DNA from: Clostridiales bacterium
GTDB taxonomy: Bacteria; Bacillota; Clostridia; Christensenellales; CAG-138
Length of the DNA: 14,532 nucleotides
Direction: 5' to 3'
Assembly: GCA_009783775.1 (NCBI GenBank)
Contig: WRCT01000030.1
Span: 1 to 14,532, forward strand
A program made the position numbers and the translations under genes. This document shows, piece after piece, positions 5,281 through 12,968 of this stretch (within the stretch, counting starts at the first letter, position 1; the number at the start of each line of letters is the position of its first letter). The notes under the pieces are model-generated. The model ran no database searches. It worked only from the letters and a program-made list of their open reading frames with translations, and was not told where the DNA came from.

Positions 5281-6923
5281 GCGCTCTCGAAATATTCCTT
5301 CAACACCTGCGCCAACTGTTCCACACCGGCGGGGTCAATGGGGTTGCCCAGACCGTTTGCCGCGAGAATCTCCTGAAAATTCGAATACGGCTCACGATTT
5401 AATATGTTCAAATAGGCGGTAGTGGCAGCCTGCCTGTCTTGTTGCGCCAGCTCCCAGATCCGCAGCGCGGCCAGCATACTCGTCGCGTAGCTGATGTAAT
5501 ACAACGGCGACTGAAAGTGGTGCGGGATATAGGTCCAGCCCGTGCCCTCCGCGCCGTAAAGCTCCGACAAACCGTAGGCAAAGCCCAGCTCCCGATACAT
5601 ATCGTTCACCTCCGGCACGGTGAGCTCTCCCGCCGCGTAGACCCGTTGCGCAAACTCGTCCTCCATGCAGCCCGCGACCACGGAATACAGCCCGTCGAGC
5701 AAGGCCCCGACCCGCGCCGCCTTCGCGTAGCGTGTGAAAACCGTATCATACATGCCCATCATCAACAGCTCAAACCCCTGCGAATCCACCTCACAGAGAT
5801 CCAGGCATTCGCCCGCGTTCAGGCCTGCCGAAGGATTGAAATAGCTATTGCTAAAATGCCCGAACTCATGGATCACCGTGCCCACGACCGTGGCGGAACC
5901 GTCCCAGTGCGAGTACAAAAAGGGCGCGTGCCGATCCGAAAGATAGATCGTATAGCTGCCGCCGAGCTTATGGTCGTCCCATACCAAGTCGTACAGCTCA
6001 TGCTTCATCATATAGTCCCAGGCGGGGGAGAGGGCAGGCACGGTCTGCGCGATGGCCGTCTGCAGCCGTGCCATGGTGAAGGATTGCACAAACTCCGCCG
6101 TATAAAGATTGTACAGCTCACCCGCGTATCTGATCGTGTACTCACGGCAAAGCGGCACAAGAAAGGTCTTGACCGCCGCACAGAGCGCGGTGATCTCTTC
6201 CGTCGAGTAGTCCCGCCGGTAGCAGTCATAGCGATAGGCCGCATAGCTCTCATATCCCAACTTCTCCGCTATACCCAATCGCAGATCGCGTAGTTCCGAA
6301 AACAGGGCCCCCGCCTGCCGCGCAAACTCGCCCTCGTCCAAATCGTCGCGGCCTGTGCCCAATCGGTCATACGCGTTGACCAGCGCCAGCTCCCGCTCCA
6401 TATCGCCCAGCACCTCAGGCGAGCCCAATGTGCTCTCATTCACAAAACCCTGCTTGTATTGCTTATTCCACGGCAGGGTCAGCGCCCCCGCCTGCTCAGC
6501 CGCGATCAGCGCGACCGCGATATCCACCAGCTTATAGTGCAGCTCGTTCAACCCGCCGCTGAGCGCGATATAGCGTGCCTGCCACACGTCCTCGCGCATA
6601 TCCTGGCAATAACGAATATAGGCATAGGCGCAGGCCGAGTGCGCGCTTTCATAAGCTTGACACAGCTCCTCAAAGGCCTGCCGTTGTTTCTCCGGTTGCC
6701 TGCCGCTCTGAACCCGCCGCAGCAGAATCTCCGCGCGGCGTATCAGCTTATCCACATCGGGCATAGTGAATGTGATATCGGAAAAGACCCAGTCGTCCGT
6801 TCCCGCGCAGTCCGCGACAGACGGCTGCCGAAGCCAGTCCTCCGCGACCCGCTGCAGCGGCACGCAGGAACAAAACAGGAGCAAGAGGGCCAACAAAAAA
6901 CTACAGAATTGTTTACGCTTCAT
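5277..6923 (-). CDS. M3-family zinc metallopeptidase, putative lipoprotein (PepF-like)
   Basis: A 548-residue oligopeptidase-like protein. The N-terminus has KRK and a leucine-rich core ending in FCSC at residues 18-21, suggesting export and possibly lipidation at the second cysteine, so it would act at the outer face of the membrane. The zinc site is HEFGH (residues 352-356) with the third ligand probably E378 in CEVDSQ, equivalent to the E.PSQ motif of M3 enzymes. The C-terminal half has the family's helical features, including the Tyr/His-rich WTYIPHHFQSPLYYISYATS substrate-binding segment. Such enzymes cleave short peptides. The ATG at 6923 starts the signal peptide directly; longer in-frame starts add only antisense-like sequence. 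A TATACT box lies 5 bp upstream and GGAG is too close to the ATG to be a usual ribosome site. Its stop codon lies in the TTAA end of the inverted-repeat element. Confidence 0.88.
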   Translation of the reverse strand: MKRKQFCSFLLALLLLFCSCVPLQRVAEDWLRQPSVADCAGTDDWVFSDITFTMPDVDKLIRRAEILLRRVQSGRQPEKQRQAFEELCQAYESAHSACAYAYIRYCQDMREDVWQARYIALSGGLNELHYKLVDIAVALIAAEQAGALTLPWNKQYKQGFVNESTLGSPEVLGDMERELALVNAYDRLGTGRDDLDEGEFARQAGALFSELRDLRLGIAEKLGYESYAAYRYDCYRRDYSTEEITALCAAVKTFLVPLCREYTIRYAGELYNLYTAEFVQSFTMARLQTAIAQTVPALSPAWDYMMKHELYDLVWDDHKLGGSYTIYLSDRHAPFLYSHWDGSATVVGTVIHEFGHFSNSYFNPSAGLNAGECLDLCEVDSQGFELLMMGMYDTVFTRYAKAARVGALLDGLYSVVAGCMEDEFAQRVYAAGELTVPEVNDMYRELGFAYGLSELYGAEGTGWTYIPHHFQSPLYYISYATSMLAALRIWELAQQDRQAATTAYLNILNREPYSNFQEILAANGLGNPIDPAGVEQLAQVLKEYFESA

Positions 6924-6928
6924 GCTCC

Positions 6929-6934
6929 AGTATA
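6929..6934 (-). promoter_or_regulatory. Candidate -10 box for the M3 peptidase gene
   Basis: TATACT on the minus strand (6934-6929) is a 5/6 match to the -10 consensus and lies 5 bp before the ATG at 6923. The region 17 bp upstream has no good -35. Transcription would start at or next to the initiation codon. Confidence 0.4.
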
Positions 6935-6968
6935 CGCGCGCAGGGCGCGAATAGAAATGAAACGTCGC

Positions 6969-6997
6969 GCATAGACCCACGCCTCACTTCATACCTT
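6969..6997 (+). promoter_or_regulatory. Candidate sigma-E (mother-cell) promoter for spoIVA
   Basis: GCATAGA (6969-6975) followed after 14 bp by CATACCTT (6990-6997) fits the sporulation sigma-E pattern (-35 near KMATATT, -10 CATACANT, 14-15 bp apart). The predicted start is about 25 bp before the spoIVA ATG, leaving room for its ribosome binding site. In Bacillus subtilis spoIVA is known to be under sigma-E control. Confidence 0.6.
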
Positions 6998-7028
6998 ATG
7001 GAGACAATACTGCATTGTGGAGGGAATT

Positions 7029-8507
7029 ATGGACAGAGAAAGCCTGTATCGGGATATCGCAACGCGCACGCAGGGGGATATCTACCTCGGCGTGGTCGGC
7101 CCTGTGCGCACAGGGAAATCCACATTCATCAAACGGTTTTCGGAGCTTTTAATGCTGCCGAATATCGAAAACGAGCACATCCGCGCCCGCGTGGTGGACG
7201 AATTGCCGCAGAGCGGCAAGGGGCGCACGGTCATGACCACCCAGCCCAAGTTTGTGCCCAGCGACGCGGTGCAGGTCTCTCTGGCCGAGAATATCCCTGT
7301 GAATATGCGGCTGGTGGACTGCGTGGGTTATATGATCCCTGACGCGATCGGCAGCATGGAGGGCGAGGTACCGCGCCTTGTGCGCACGCCCTGGTTCGAT
7401 TATGACATCCCCTTCGAGGAGGCAGCTGCCCTCGGCACGGAGAAGGTGATCTGTGACCACAGCACCATCGGCATTGTGATGACGACGGACGGCAGCATTA
7501 CGGACATTTCCCGGGAAAAGTATCTCGAGGCCGAGACCCGCGCCATCACCGCCGCGAAGGCCACGGGCAAACCCTTTGTCGTGATCGTCAACTCCACCAT
7601 GCCGGAGGGCGACGCGGCCCAGGGTGTGGTGGAAACGCTGACCGCGACGCATGGCGTGCATGTGCTGCCGCTGGACGTCCTGCGCATGAACGAGCGTTCC
7701 TTGCAGGACCTGCTGACGCAGATCCTCTTTGCCTTCCCCTTAAAGCTGATCCAGGTGCAGATCCCGCCCTTTATGCGCGCCTTGGGCACGGAGCACCCGC
7801 TGGTGCAAAGGCTGCTGCTGCCGGTGCTTTCCACCGCGCCCGCGCTGCGCATTATGAGCGACTATACCGCTTTGGTTACGCAACTGTCCTCGGTCGAGCA
7901 GTTTGAGTGCCCCACGCTGGAGGAACTCTCCCTCGGCACGGGCACGGTCACGGTGCGCCTGCGGCCCGAGGACGGTGTGTTCTACGAGGTCTTAAGCAAC
8001 GCCTGCGACTGCGATATCCGCGACGACTATCAGCTCATGTCGACCATCAAGGACTTTGTCTCAGCCAAGCGTGAGTTTGATCTGATCGCGGGTGCGCTTG
8101 CGCAGGCCAAGCAAACGGGCTACGGCATTGTGCCGCCGATCCTGGACGAGATGGAGCTGTTGGATCCCGAGATCATTCGCCAGGGCAGCAAGTTCGGCGT
8201 CAAGCTGCACGCCAAGGCCAGCGGCCTGCACCTGATCCGCGTGGACATCGACAGCGAGATCAATCCGATCGTGGGCTCCGAGCAGCAGTCCGAGGCGCTG
8301 GTGCAGTATCTGACCGACACCTTTTCCTCCGACCCGACCGCGATCTGGCAGACGAACATCTTCGGCAAATCGCTCTACGAACTGGTCTGCGAGGGTATGC
8401 AGGGCAAGGTCGTCGGCATGAACGAAATGGTCCAGCAGCGTATGCAAAACACATTACAGCGCATTGTGAACGATGGGTGTAATGGGTTGATTTGTATTAT
8501 GCTATAA
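7029..8507 (+). CDS. spoIVA: Stage IV sporulation protein A (spore-coat morphogenetic ATPase)
   Basis: A 492-residue protein, the same length as Bacillus subtilis SpoIVA as I recall it. SpoIVA is made in the mother cell, hydrolyses ATP to polymerise on the forespore surface, and forms the basement layer on which the spore coat assembles. The N-terminal GTPase-like domain has the Walker A motif GPVRTGKS (residues 24-31, K30), the diagnostic DELPQSGKGRTVMTTQPKFVP stretch, and the Walker B-type DCVGY. The middle domain and the conserved C-terminus (EIIRQGSKFGVKL..., SIWQTNIFGKSL-like, and the hydrophobic GLICIML end needed for forespore localisation) are intact. I chose ATG 7029 because GGAGGG (7019-7024) lies just before it and MDRESLYRDIATRTQGDIYLG aligns with the family start. 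The end of the gene is followed by strong hairpins and then gpr. Confidence 0.97.
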   Translation: MDRESLYRDIATRTQGDIYLGVVGPVRTGKSTFIKRFSELLMLPNIENEHIRARVVDELPQSGKGRTVMTTQPKFVPSDAVQVSLAENIPVNMRLVDCVGYMIPDAIGSMEGEVPRLVRTPWFDYDIPFEEAAALGTEKVICDHSTIGIVMTTDGSITDISREKYLEAETRAITAAKATGKPFVVIVNSTMPEGDAAQGVVETLTATHGVHVLPLDVLRMNERSLQDLLTQILFAFPLKLIQVQIPPFMRALGTEHPLVQRLLLPVLSTAPALRIMSDYTALVTQLSSVEQFECPTLEELSLGTGTVTVRLRPEDGVFYEVLSNACDCDIRDDYQLMSTIKDFVSAKREFDLIAGALAQAKQTGYGIVPPILDEMELLDPEIIRQGSKFGVKLHAKASGLHLIRVDIDSEINPIVGSEQQSEALVQYLTDTFSSDPTAIWQTNIFGKSLYELVCEGMQGKVVGMNEMVQQRMQNTLQRIVNDGCNGLICIML

Positions 8508-8520
8508 CGCTTCGCTTCGT

Positions 8521-8642
8521 CAAAGTGACTGCGGTCACTTTGCCGGTTAGACTTTGCGGCAAATTACTGTCCAGCACCTGGGGCGTACACCAGGTGTTGG
8601 ACGGCCGCAATCTGCCGTAGGGTGTGCGCCGCGGCCGTACAC
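8521..8642. repeat. Cluster of three hairpins between spoIVA and gpr
   Basis: Three adjacent inverted repeats fill most of this gap. Hairpin 1: CAAAGTGAC (8521-8529) and GTCACTTTG (8534-8542), perfect, loop TGCG. Hairpin 2: 8569-8581 with 8590-8602 (13 pairs, one G-U), extended outwards by TTGCGGC (8554-8560) with GCCGCAA (8604-8610). Hairpin 3: GTGTGCG (8622-8628) with CGTACAC (8636-8642), one G-U pair. None is followed by a T-tract, so a simple terminator is unlikely. They could be a REP-type cluster or an RNA structure that separates expression of spoIVA (mother cell) from gpr (forespore). Confidence 0.65.
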
Positions 8643-8695
8643 GCCGCCCTTGCGCACGGATTATATGGGTTCTTTTGCGCATAATAGAAACACCA

Positions 8696-9577
8696 ATGAG
8701 AACCGATATCGCAATTGAAAGCAGAGAGTTATTCGCTGACTACCCCGGCGTGCATGAGGACGTCGAGCTGCGGGGCGGGCTGCGGGTTTCGCGCGTGAAG
8801 ATCACCACCGACGAGGCCTCGCGCGCGCTGGACAAGCCCAAGGGCAGATACTTTACTTTGACCGCACAGCGGCACAGCCTGTCCGACGCGGCCTTTCGCA
8901 CGCAGGCGGCGCAGCTGATCGCCGGTGAGATGGAAACCATCATCGGCGAGGAGGGCGACGAGCCCAAGTCTGTAATGGTCGTGGGCCTGGGCAACCGCTT
9001 TGTCACGCCGGACGCTTTGGGCCCCAAGGTGGCCGAGCACGTCTTTGTCACGCGCCACATTCAAATGTACTGCCGCGACGCGCTCGACGGCAATGTGCGC
9101 ACCGTCACCGCCTTTGCCGCCAATGTGCTGGGCATTACGGGCATGGAGACGGTCGAGGTCGTGTCCGGACTGGTGCAAACCATTCACCCCGACCTGCTGA
9201 TCATCGTGGACGCGCTGGCCTCGATGGAGAGCGCGCACATCGGCTCCGTGATCCAAATGAACGACAGCGGCATCTCACCCGGTTCGGGAATCGGCAATTT
9301 TCAAACCGCGCTCAACGACCGAACGGTCGGTGTGCCCGTGATCACTTTGGGCGTGCCGCTGGTGGTGTCGGCCGAGACGATCATCGGCGACGCGCTGGAC
9401 CAACTGCAAATCTCAAAACCCGACTATACCGACCTGCCCGAAGAATTCGCGCACATGATCGTCACGCCCAAGAACATCGACGCCATGGTGGCCGACGCGG
9501 CAAAGGTTCTGGCCGAGGCGATCAACCTTGCGCTGCACGGGACGCAGTATCGTATGTTGGAGCAGCTGTTGTCGTAG
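8696..9577 (+). CDS. gpr: Germination protease (GPR), degrades small acid-soluble spore proteins
   Basis: A 293-residue member of aspartic-type peptidase family A25. GPR is made as an inactive zymogen in the forespore, self-processes, and during germination destroys the DNA-protecting small acid-soluble proteins. Family segments are clear: RTDIAIES at residues 2-9, GRYFTLTAQ, VVGLGNRFVTPDALGPK, VVSGLVQTIHPDLLIIVDALAS and QMNDSGISPGSGIGN, with VPVITLGVPLVV after them. In Bacillus the zymogen is cut after about 15 residues, inside RTD/LA; here only MRTD precedes the equivalent point, so the pro-segment is very short if the ATG at 8696 is right. A start at 8624 would add 24 residues, including RRGRTRRPCAR, that look like translated repeat sequence. 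The ATG has no Shine-Dalgarno; CATAATA (8680-8686) lies 9 bp before it. The protein is shorter than the Bacillus enzyme mainly in N-terminal and internal loops. Confidence 0.94.
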   Translation: MRTDIAIESRELFADYPGVHEDVELRGGLRVSRVKITTDEASRALDKPKGRYFTLTAQRHSLSDAAFRTQAAQLIAGEMETIIGEEGDEPKSVMVVGLGNRFVTPDALGPKVAEHVFVTRHIQMYCRDALDGNVRTVTAFAANVLGITGMETVEVVSGLVQTIHPDLLIIVDALASMESAHIGSVIQMNDSGISPGSGIGNFQTALNDRTVGVPVITLGVPLVVSAETIIGDALDQLQISKPDYTDLPEEFAHMIVTPKNIDAMVADAAKVLAEAINLALHGTQYRMLEQLLS

Positions 9578-9652
9578 ATGAGAGGTGAGGGATTAGGAAT
9601 GAGGAATGAAGGATCACTTTTATAGATTTTCAGTCTTTATGAGGGTATACTT

Positions 9653-10519
9653 ATGAAAACAACCAGCAAAAATAATAAAATGTGGAAATGGGTTAAAAAA
9701 GTATTATCCATCGCGGTGGCGATCCTCATCATGAGCGTAAGCGTAAATATGTTTTTGGGCCCGCACAGCATTGCCGCCGGCGGACTCACCGGCCTGTCCA
9801 TTATACTGGAACAGCTGCTCCATTTGGACCGCTCTGTCATCATACTGGTTGGCAACGTTGTTGTCCTTGCCTGCGCCTTTTTCTTTCTTGGCAAGGAAAT
9901 GTTTTTCAATACGGTGATCGGCGCCGCCCTGTTGCCGCTGATCATTGGGGTAGTGCCGCATATTACCCTCGTGCAGGACACCATGCTCTCCATGGTCATG
10001 GGCAGCGTGCTGTTTGGGATAGCGGTCACCATTATGTATCACAACAAAGCGTCCAGCGGCGGCACGGCCATACCGCCGCTGATTTTCAAAAAGCATTTTG
10101 GACTCAATACCTCGCTGGGCCTGTTTGTAACAGACGGTATCGTCGTCATTTTAAGCTTAATTGTATTCAGCGTAGAGTCTTTCTTCTACGCCGTCTTCTC
10201 CATTTTCATCACTTCGGCCACCATGCACTATATTGAATCGGGCATCAATAAGAAAAAGATGGTCTACATCATCAGCAATCAACATGAGTCGATCACGCAC
10301 GACATTCTGCACGAAGTGGAAAGGGGCGTGACCATCGTTCCGGTCATCGGCGCGTATAAAAAGAACCCCATGCAAATGCTGTTGGTCACGTTAAGCACAA
10401 GAAATTACAGGCAGTTGCTTTCCATCGTAAACAAGCACGACAAAGATGCGTTCATGATCACCGACACGGTATCGGACGTCCACGGCCAGGGCTTTACCTA
10501 CGAGTCGGGCAGTGTATAA
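9653..10519 (+). CDS. YitT-family membrane protein with C-terminal DUF2179 domain
   Basis: A 288-residue membrane protein. About five hydrophobic segments cover residues 16-36, 61-81, 86-106, 112-130 and 152-190. Two family signatures are present: AAGGLTGLS at 41-49 after the first helix, and SSGGTAIPPLIFKK at 134-147. The soluble C-terminal domain (about 200-283, MVYIISNQ...GVTIVPVIGAYKKNPMQMLLVTLSTR) is the ferredoxin-like DUF2179 domain, which faces the cytoplasm. The family is widespread in Firmicutes, often in several copies; its transport or signalling role is not settled. The ATG at 9653 is preceded by a weak GAGGG (9641-9645). It follows gpr by 75 bp of purine-rich sequence and converges on the cupin gene with only 4 bp between stop codons. 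Confidence 0.92.
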   Translation: MKTTSKNNKMWKWVKKVLSIAVAILIMSVSVNMFLGPHSIAAGGLTGLSIILEQLLHLDRSVIILVGNVVVLACAFFFLGKEMFFNTVIGAALLPLIIGVVPHITLVQDTMLSMVMGSVLFGIAVTIMYHNKASSGGTAIPPLIFKKHFGLNTSLGLFVTDGIVVILSLIVFSVESFFYAVFSIFITSATMHYIESGINKKKMVYIISNQHESITHDILHEVERGVTIVPVIGAYKKNPMQMLLVTLSTRNYRQLLSIVNKHDKDAFMITDTVSDVHGQGFTYESGSV

Positions 10520-10523
10520 ACAG

Positions 10524-11003
10524 CTAATGCCTTTCGGCGGCTTCGGCAATCGCCTTTGTTTGGTGGACCGTACCGCGCGGGTGTTCGGGCGGCGCGTAAA
10601 TGGAGTACAGTTTCAGCGGTCTGTTGCCCGTGTTCGTCAGGTTATGCCAAGTGCCCGCGGGCACGAAGATCGCGAAATCGTCAAACGCGGGCTGCCGGAA
10701 CGTCAGATTGTCCCGACTGTCTCCCATCTGCACCAAGCCCTGGCCCTCATCAATGCGTAAAAACTGATCCACATCCGGATGCACTTCAAGCCCGATATCC
10801 ACGCCGACGGGAATACTCATCAGCGTGAGCTGTAAGTGCTCTCCCGTCCACAAAGCGGTGCGAAACGTGTCGTTGTGAACCGTGGCCTTGCTGATATCCA
10901 CCACAAAGGGATTCGGCCCGAAGTCCGTCGCCCTGTCGGCGCGGGTCGGCCGCTGCGGCGTCCTCGCGTTGCTATTTGCATAATATCCGTCATAGTTATA
11001 CAT
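10524..11003 (-). CDS. Cupin-domain protein
   Basis: A 159-residue soluble protein with one cupin beta-barrel. Cupin motif 1 is at about residues 71-87 (GLEVHPDVDQFLRIDEG), where the usual first histidine is E73, H75 is kept and the usual glutamate is Q80. Motif 2 is at 114-124 (VPAGTWHNLTN) with the metal-ligand H120. Motifs of this type occur in small metal-binding cupins such as sugar isomerase-like and mannose-6-phosphate-isomerase-related proteins; the substrate is unknown. The N-terminal 30 residues (Tyr/Asn/Arg-rich, MYNYDGYYANSNARTPQRP) are low complexity, an unusual addition. A good AAGGAGA ribosome binding site precedes the ATG at 11003. The gene is alone on its strand and converges tightly with YitT. 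Confidence 0.88.
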   Translation of the reverse strand: MYNYDGYYANSNARTPQRPTRADRATDFGPNPFVVDISKATVHNDTFRTALWTGEHLQLTLMSIPVGVDIGLEVHPDVDQFLRIDEGQGLVQMGDSRDNLTFRQPAFDDFAIFVPAGTWHNLTNTGNRPLKLYSIYAPPEHPRGTVHQTKAIAEAAERH

Positions 11004-11130
11004 CTTGCTGGTTCTCCTTTTTGTCTTCCCAGCACAATATGCAGACCATCAATCATTTGCCATTACGCTTCGGCCATTAAACGATGGGGGCGGGGGGAGG
11101 AACAGAGTTTTATAATCTTAAATTTCCATC

Positions 11131-11159
11131 GTGACAATTGAGCCACTTTAGACTATACT
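11131..11159 (+). promoter_or_regulatory. Candidate sigma-A promoter for the isochorismatase-like gene
   Basis: GTGACA (11131-11136) is followed after 17 bp by TATACT (11154-11159), each a 5/6 match. Transcription would begin near 11166, just before the AGGAGG ribosome binding site at 11177-11182. Confidence 0.6.
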
Positions 11160-11189
11160 TTCCCTATCAACCCATCAGGAGGCAACCCC

Positions 11190-11690
11190 ATGCAGAAAAA
11201 AGCTTTGGTAATTATTGACATTCAGAACGACATAACCAAGAATTACAAAGAGATCATTGACAATATCAATAAAGCCATCGATTGGGCAGTGAATCATGAT
11301 ATCCATGTCGTTTATATCAGGCAGGAATATACATCAGACACGATGAAGAAATTCAAACCCAATACCCGTGGGTCTGAATTGGTTCCGGAACTGAAAATAG
11401 TATCAAAAAGTATATTTACGAAACACAAGCAAAACGCGTGCAGCAGTGAGGCATTCGCCGACTTCATTGATGAAAATGAAATATCTGAGTTCTACCTGAC
11501 AGGAGCGGACGCGCTCGTTTGTGTGAAGTCAACCTGCTATAACTTGCTGAAGGCAGGCTACAAAGTTACTGTCTTGTCAGATTGCGTCACCAGTTATGAC
11601 AAAAGGAAAATCAGCGAAATGCTGCAATACTATGAAAGCAAAGGCAGCAGGGTAATTCCTCTGGATGACCTGCTGCGTTCAATCATCTAA
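11190..11690 (+). CDS. Isochorismatase-family cysteine hydrolase
   Basis: A 166-residue protein of the isochorismatase/nicotinamidase superfamily. The catalytic triad is visible: D10 in VIIDIQND, K78 in SIFTKHKQNAC, and C111 in TGADALVCVKSTC, with the G-x-x-x-x-x-C-V loop that holds the cis-peptide. The C-terminal strand GYKVTVLSDCVTSYD also matches. Members hydrolyse amides (nicotinamide, N-carbamoyl compounds) or isochorismate; short single-domain forms like this are rarely assigned a substrate. AGGAGG lies 7 bp before the ATG. The gene is much more AT-rich than its neighbours, with many AAA, ATA and AAT codons, which suggests later acquisition. It stands alone and converges on the leftward gene ending at 11708. 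Confidence 0.9.
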   Translation: MQKKALVIIDIQNDITKNYKEIIDNINKAIDWAVNHDIHVVYIRQEYTSDTMKKFKPNTRGSELVPELKIVSKSIFTKHKQNACSSEAFADFIDENEISEFYLTGADALVCVKSTCYNLLKAGYKVTVLSDCVTSYDKRKISEMLQYYESKGSRVIPLDDLLRSII

Positions 11691-11707
11691 GGATAGCGTA
11701 TCTATGA

Positions 11708-12259
11708 TTACGAACCCAATATCAACATCAGATTGTTCAAAAGAAACTGCTGCGCGGCGGGGCTGTACAGGATCGCGTAGTACTCTTTATCAGACCCGAT
11801 TCGCTTTTCCTCGTGCATTCCGATCTCCGTGCCGCGTTCACCCACGCGCCTGCGTCGGGCGTTGCCGACAATTTCCTCCCGCAGATAACCCTGGGCAAGC
11901 AGCCAGTCCGTCAGCGGCCGATAGCTGAGTTTCGGCCGGTTTTCATCACCGATCGCGCTGTGGATATGCTCGCAGAATTTGGTGATCAGCAGCGGCTGCG
12001 CGGAAACTTCGATACGTGCCAATTCATCCTCCGTAATATGGAACGGAACTTTGGCGGTCTTTGCCGCGCTCTTGCCCACCACGCCGCCTTGTTCAATGAC
12101 CTGGCGCAGCACGTCCGAAACATAGCAGAAACACCGCGATAGCCGCACCTGGTTCAATACCGTATCTTGGGGAACCTCCGCGTCCGAAATCGGGTCAATT
12201 CCATTGGCGAGCTTGTCCAGGTATTCCTTCGCCCGCATCATCTTTGCCAATTCATCCAT
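11708..12259 (-). CDS. Conserved hypothetical protein
   Basis: I do not recognise a named family for this 183-residue soluble protein. It begins MDELAKMMRAKEYLDKLANGI, followed by a segment rich in conserved-looking residues (LNQVRLSRCFCYVSDVLRQVI). The last third has the form of a winged helix (LSYRPLTDWLLAQGYL then RRRVGERGTEIGM), and ends with AAQQFLLNNL. I have an impression of similar unannotated proteins in other Clostridia. A DNA-related role is possible from the winged-helix-like tail but not demonstrated. An AGGGGG sequence lies about 8 bp before the ATG at 12259. It is the last gene of a four-gene leftward operon, 27 bp after the small cupin. Confidence 0.75.
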   Translation of the reverse strand: MDELAKMMRAKEYLDKLANGIDPISDAEVPQDTVLNQVRLSRCFCYVSDVLRQVIEQGGVVGKSAAKTAKVPFHITEDELARIEVSAQPLLITKFCEHIHSAIGDENRPKLSYRPLTDWLLAQGYLREEIVGNARRRRVGERGTEIGMHEEKRIGSDKEYYAILYSPAAQQFLLNNLMLILGS

Positions 12260-12286
12260 GATTTTTGCCCCCTAAAATTATGCTGT

Positions 12287-12547
12287 TCACCGAAATACAT
12301 AATGTTTTTTGACCGGCGCCAAAACCTTCCACACGCAGGCAAGCCCCTGCGGGAAGACCACATAATCGCCCGCGCCGAAACGCACGCTGCCGCCAGCATA
12401 CGCGACCTCAACCTCGCCCTCGAGCAACAGACAGGTCTCTTCGCTGTCATAATACCAGTCAAACTCCGAAACGCCGCAAGTCCAGATCGGCTTGCGCGTC
12501 ATCTCGGCCTTTTCCGCCTCAGAGGGCTTTTTCACGATAATGTTCAT
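12287..12547 (-). CDS. Small cupin (cupin_3-like)
   Basis: An 86-residue single cupin barrel of the type found in ureidoglycine aminohydrolase-like 'cupin_3' proteins. The pattern is FDWYYDSEETCLLLEGEVEV at residues 29-48, then RFGAGDYVVFPQGLACVWKV. The metal-binding histidines of classical cupins are largely missing (E in SEETC is retained), so a catalytic role is doubtful and small-molecule binding more likely. I chose the ATG at 12547 because GGAAGGTGAG stands just before it; a start 10 codons earlier would overlap the flavodoxin. It begins 4 bp after the flavodoxin stop, so they are co-transcribed. Confidence 0.85.
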   Translation of the reverse strand: MNIIVKKPSEAEKAEMTRKPIWTCGVSEFDWYYDSEETCLLLEGEVEVAYAGGSVRFGAGDYVVFPQGLACVWKVLAPVKKHYVFR

Positions 12548-12551
12548 ACTC

Positions 12552-12968
12552 TCACCTTCCGACTTTGATATCCTCAATCCCTATGAGCGTGCAGCCCCTG
12601 CCTGAGAGAATCCCCTCCAAACGCTCCTTGCATTCGTTCTTGCCGCTGGCCGAGACCAGCTTGACGTCCACGCTTTTCCCTTCGGGCAGCAGCGCCAAAG
12701 CGGAAATAACCACGGGCGGCGGATTGCTGGCCCACACGGGCGCGCAAAGTATGATCCGATCATAGGCGGACCAGTCCACGTCAAGCGGCTGCATCGGCCA
12801 CGCCTTGCCCTTGATAACGGCAAAAATACCCGCCGTATAGGCCCGAAACTTCCCGGGCCGCCGCGCGTCCAAAATCTCCGCGCTGTCCGCGCCCTCCTTT
12901 GCCGCCAACTCCAACGCAATCCGCTTGGTATTGCCTGTGTACGAATAGTATAGAACCAGTGTTTTCAT
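12552..12968 (-). CDS. Flavodoxin-like FMN protein
   Basis: A 138-residue flavodoxin-fold electron carrier or small FMN oxidoreductase. The FMN-phosphate loop is SYTGNT at residues 9-14, preceded by the first strand KTLVLYY. The second FMN-contacting loop is CAPVWASNPPP (75-85) and the third is SASGK (107-111). It is slightly shorter than classical flavodoxins and fits the group of Clostridia flavodoxins often found beside cupins and oxidoreductases. Redox partners are unknown. An AAGGAGG ribosome binding site lies within the 3' end of the preceding gene, and the start and the stop of that gene overlap as ATGA (12965-12968), so translation is coupled. Confidence 0.9.
   Translation of the reverse strand: MKTLVLYYSYTGNTKRIALELAAKEGADSAEILDARRPGKFRAYTAGIFAVIKGKAWPMQPLDVDWSAYDRIILCAPVWASNPPPVVISALALLPEGKSVDVKLVSASGKNECKERLEGILSGRGCTLIGIEDIKVGR

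Noticed and set aside
5439..6293. A 284-codon plus-strand frame opposite the M3 peptidase
   Set aside because: It mirrors the HEFGH-bearing gene and has no recognisable domain.
8680..8686. CATAATA as a sigma-G -10 for gpr
   Set aside because: It resembles the sigma-G -10, but no matching -35 is found at 16-18 bp, and the start would be only a few bases before the ATG; mentioned only as a possible leaderless case.
9578..9613. Purine-rich GGAATGA-like short repeats after gpr
   Set aside because: Only two or three imperfect units; low-complexity sequence without evident structure.
9646..9651. TATACT as the YitT -10 box
   Set aside because: It ends 1 bp before the ATG at 9653, which is too close even for a leaderless transcript.
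11086..11100. G-rich run as a G-quadruplex
   Set aside because: Only two or three G-runs are adjacent, short of the four needed.
11138..11159. TTGAGC paired with TATACT as the isochorismatase promoter
   Set aside because: The spacing is only 10 bp; GTGACA at 11131 gives the correct 17 bp.
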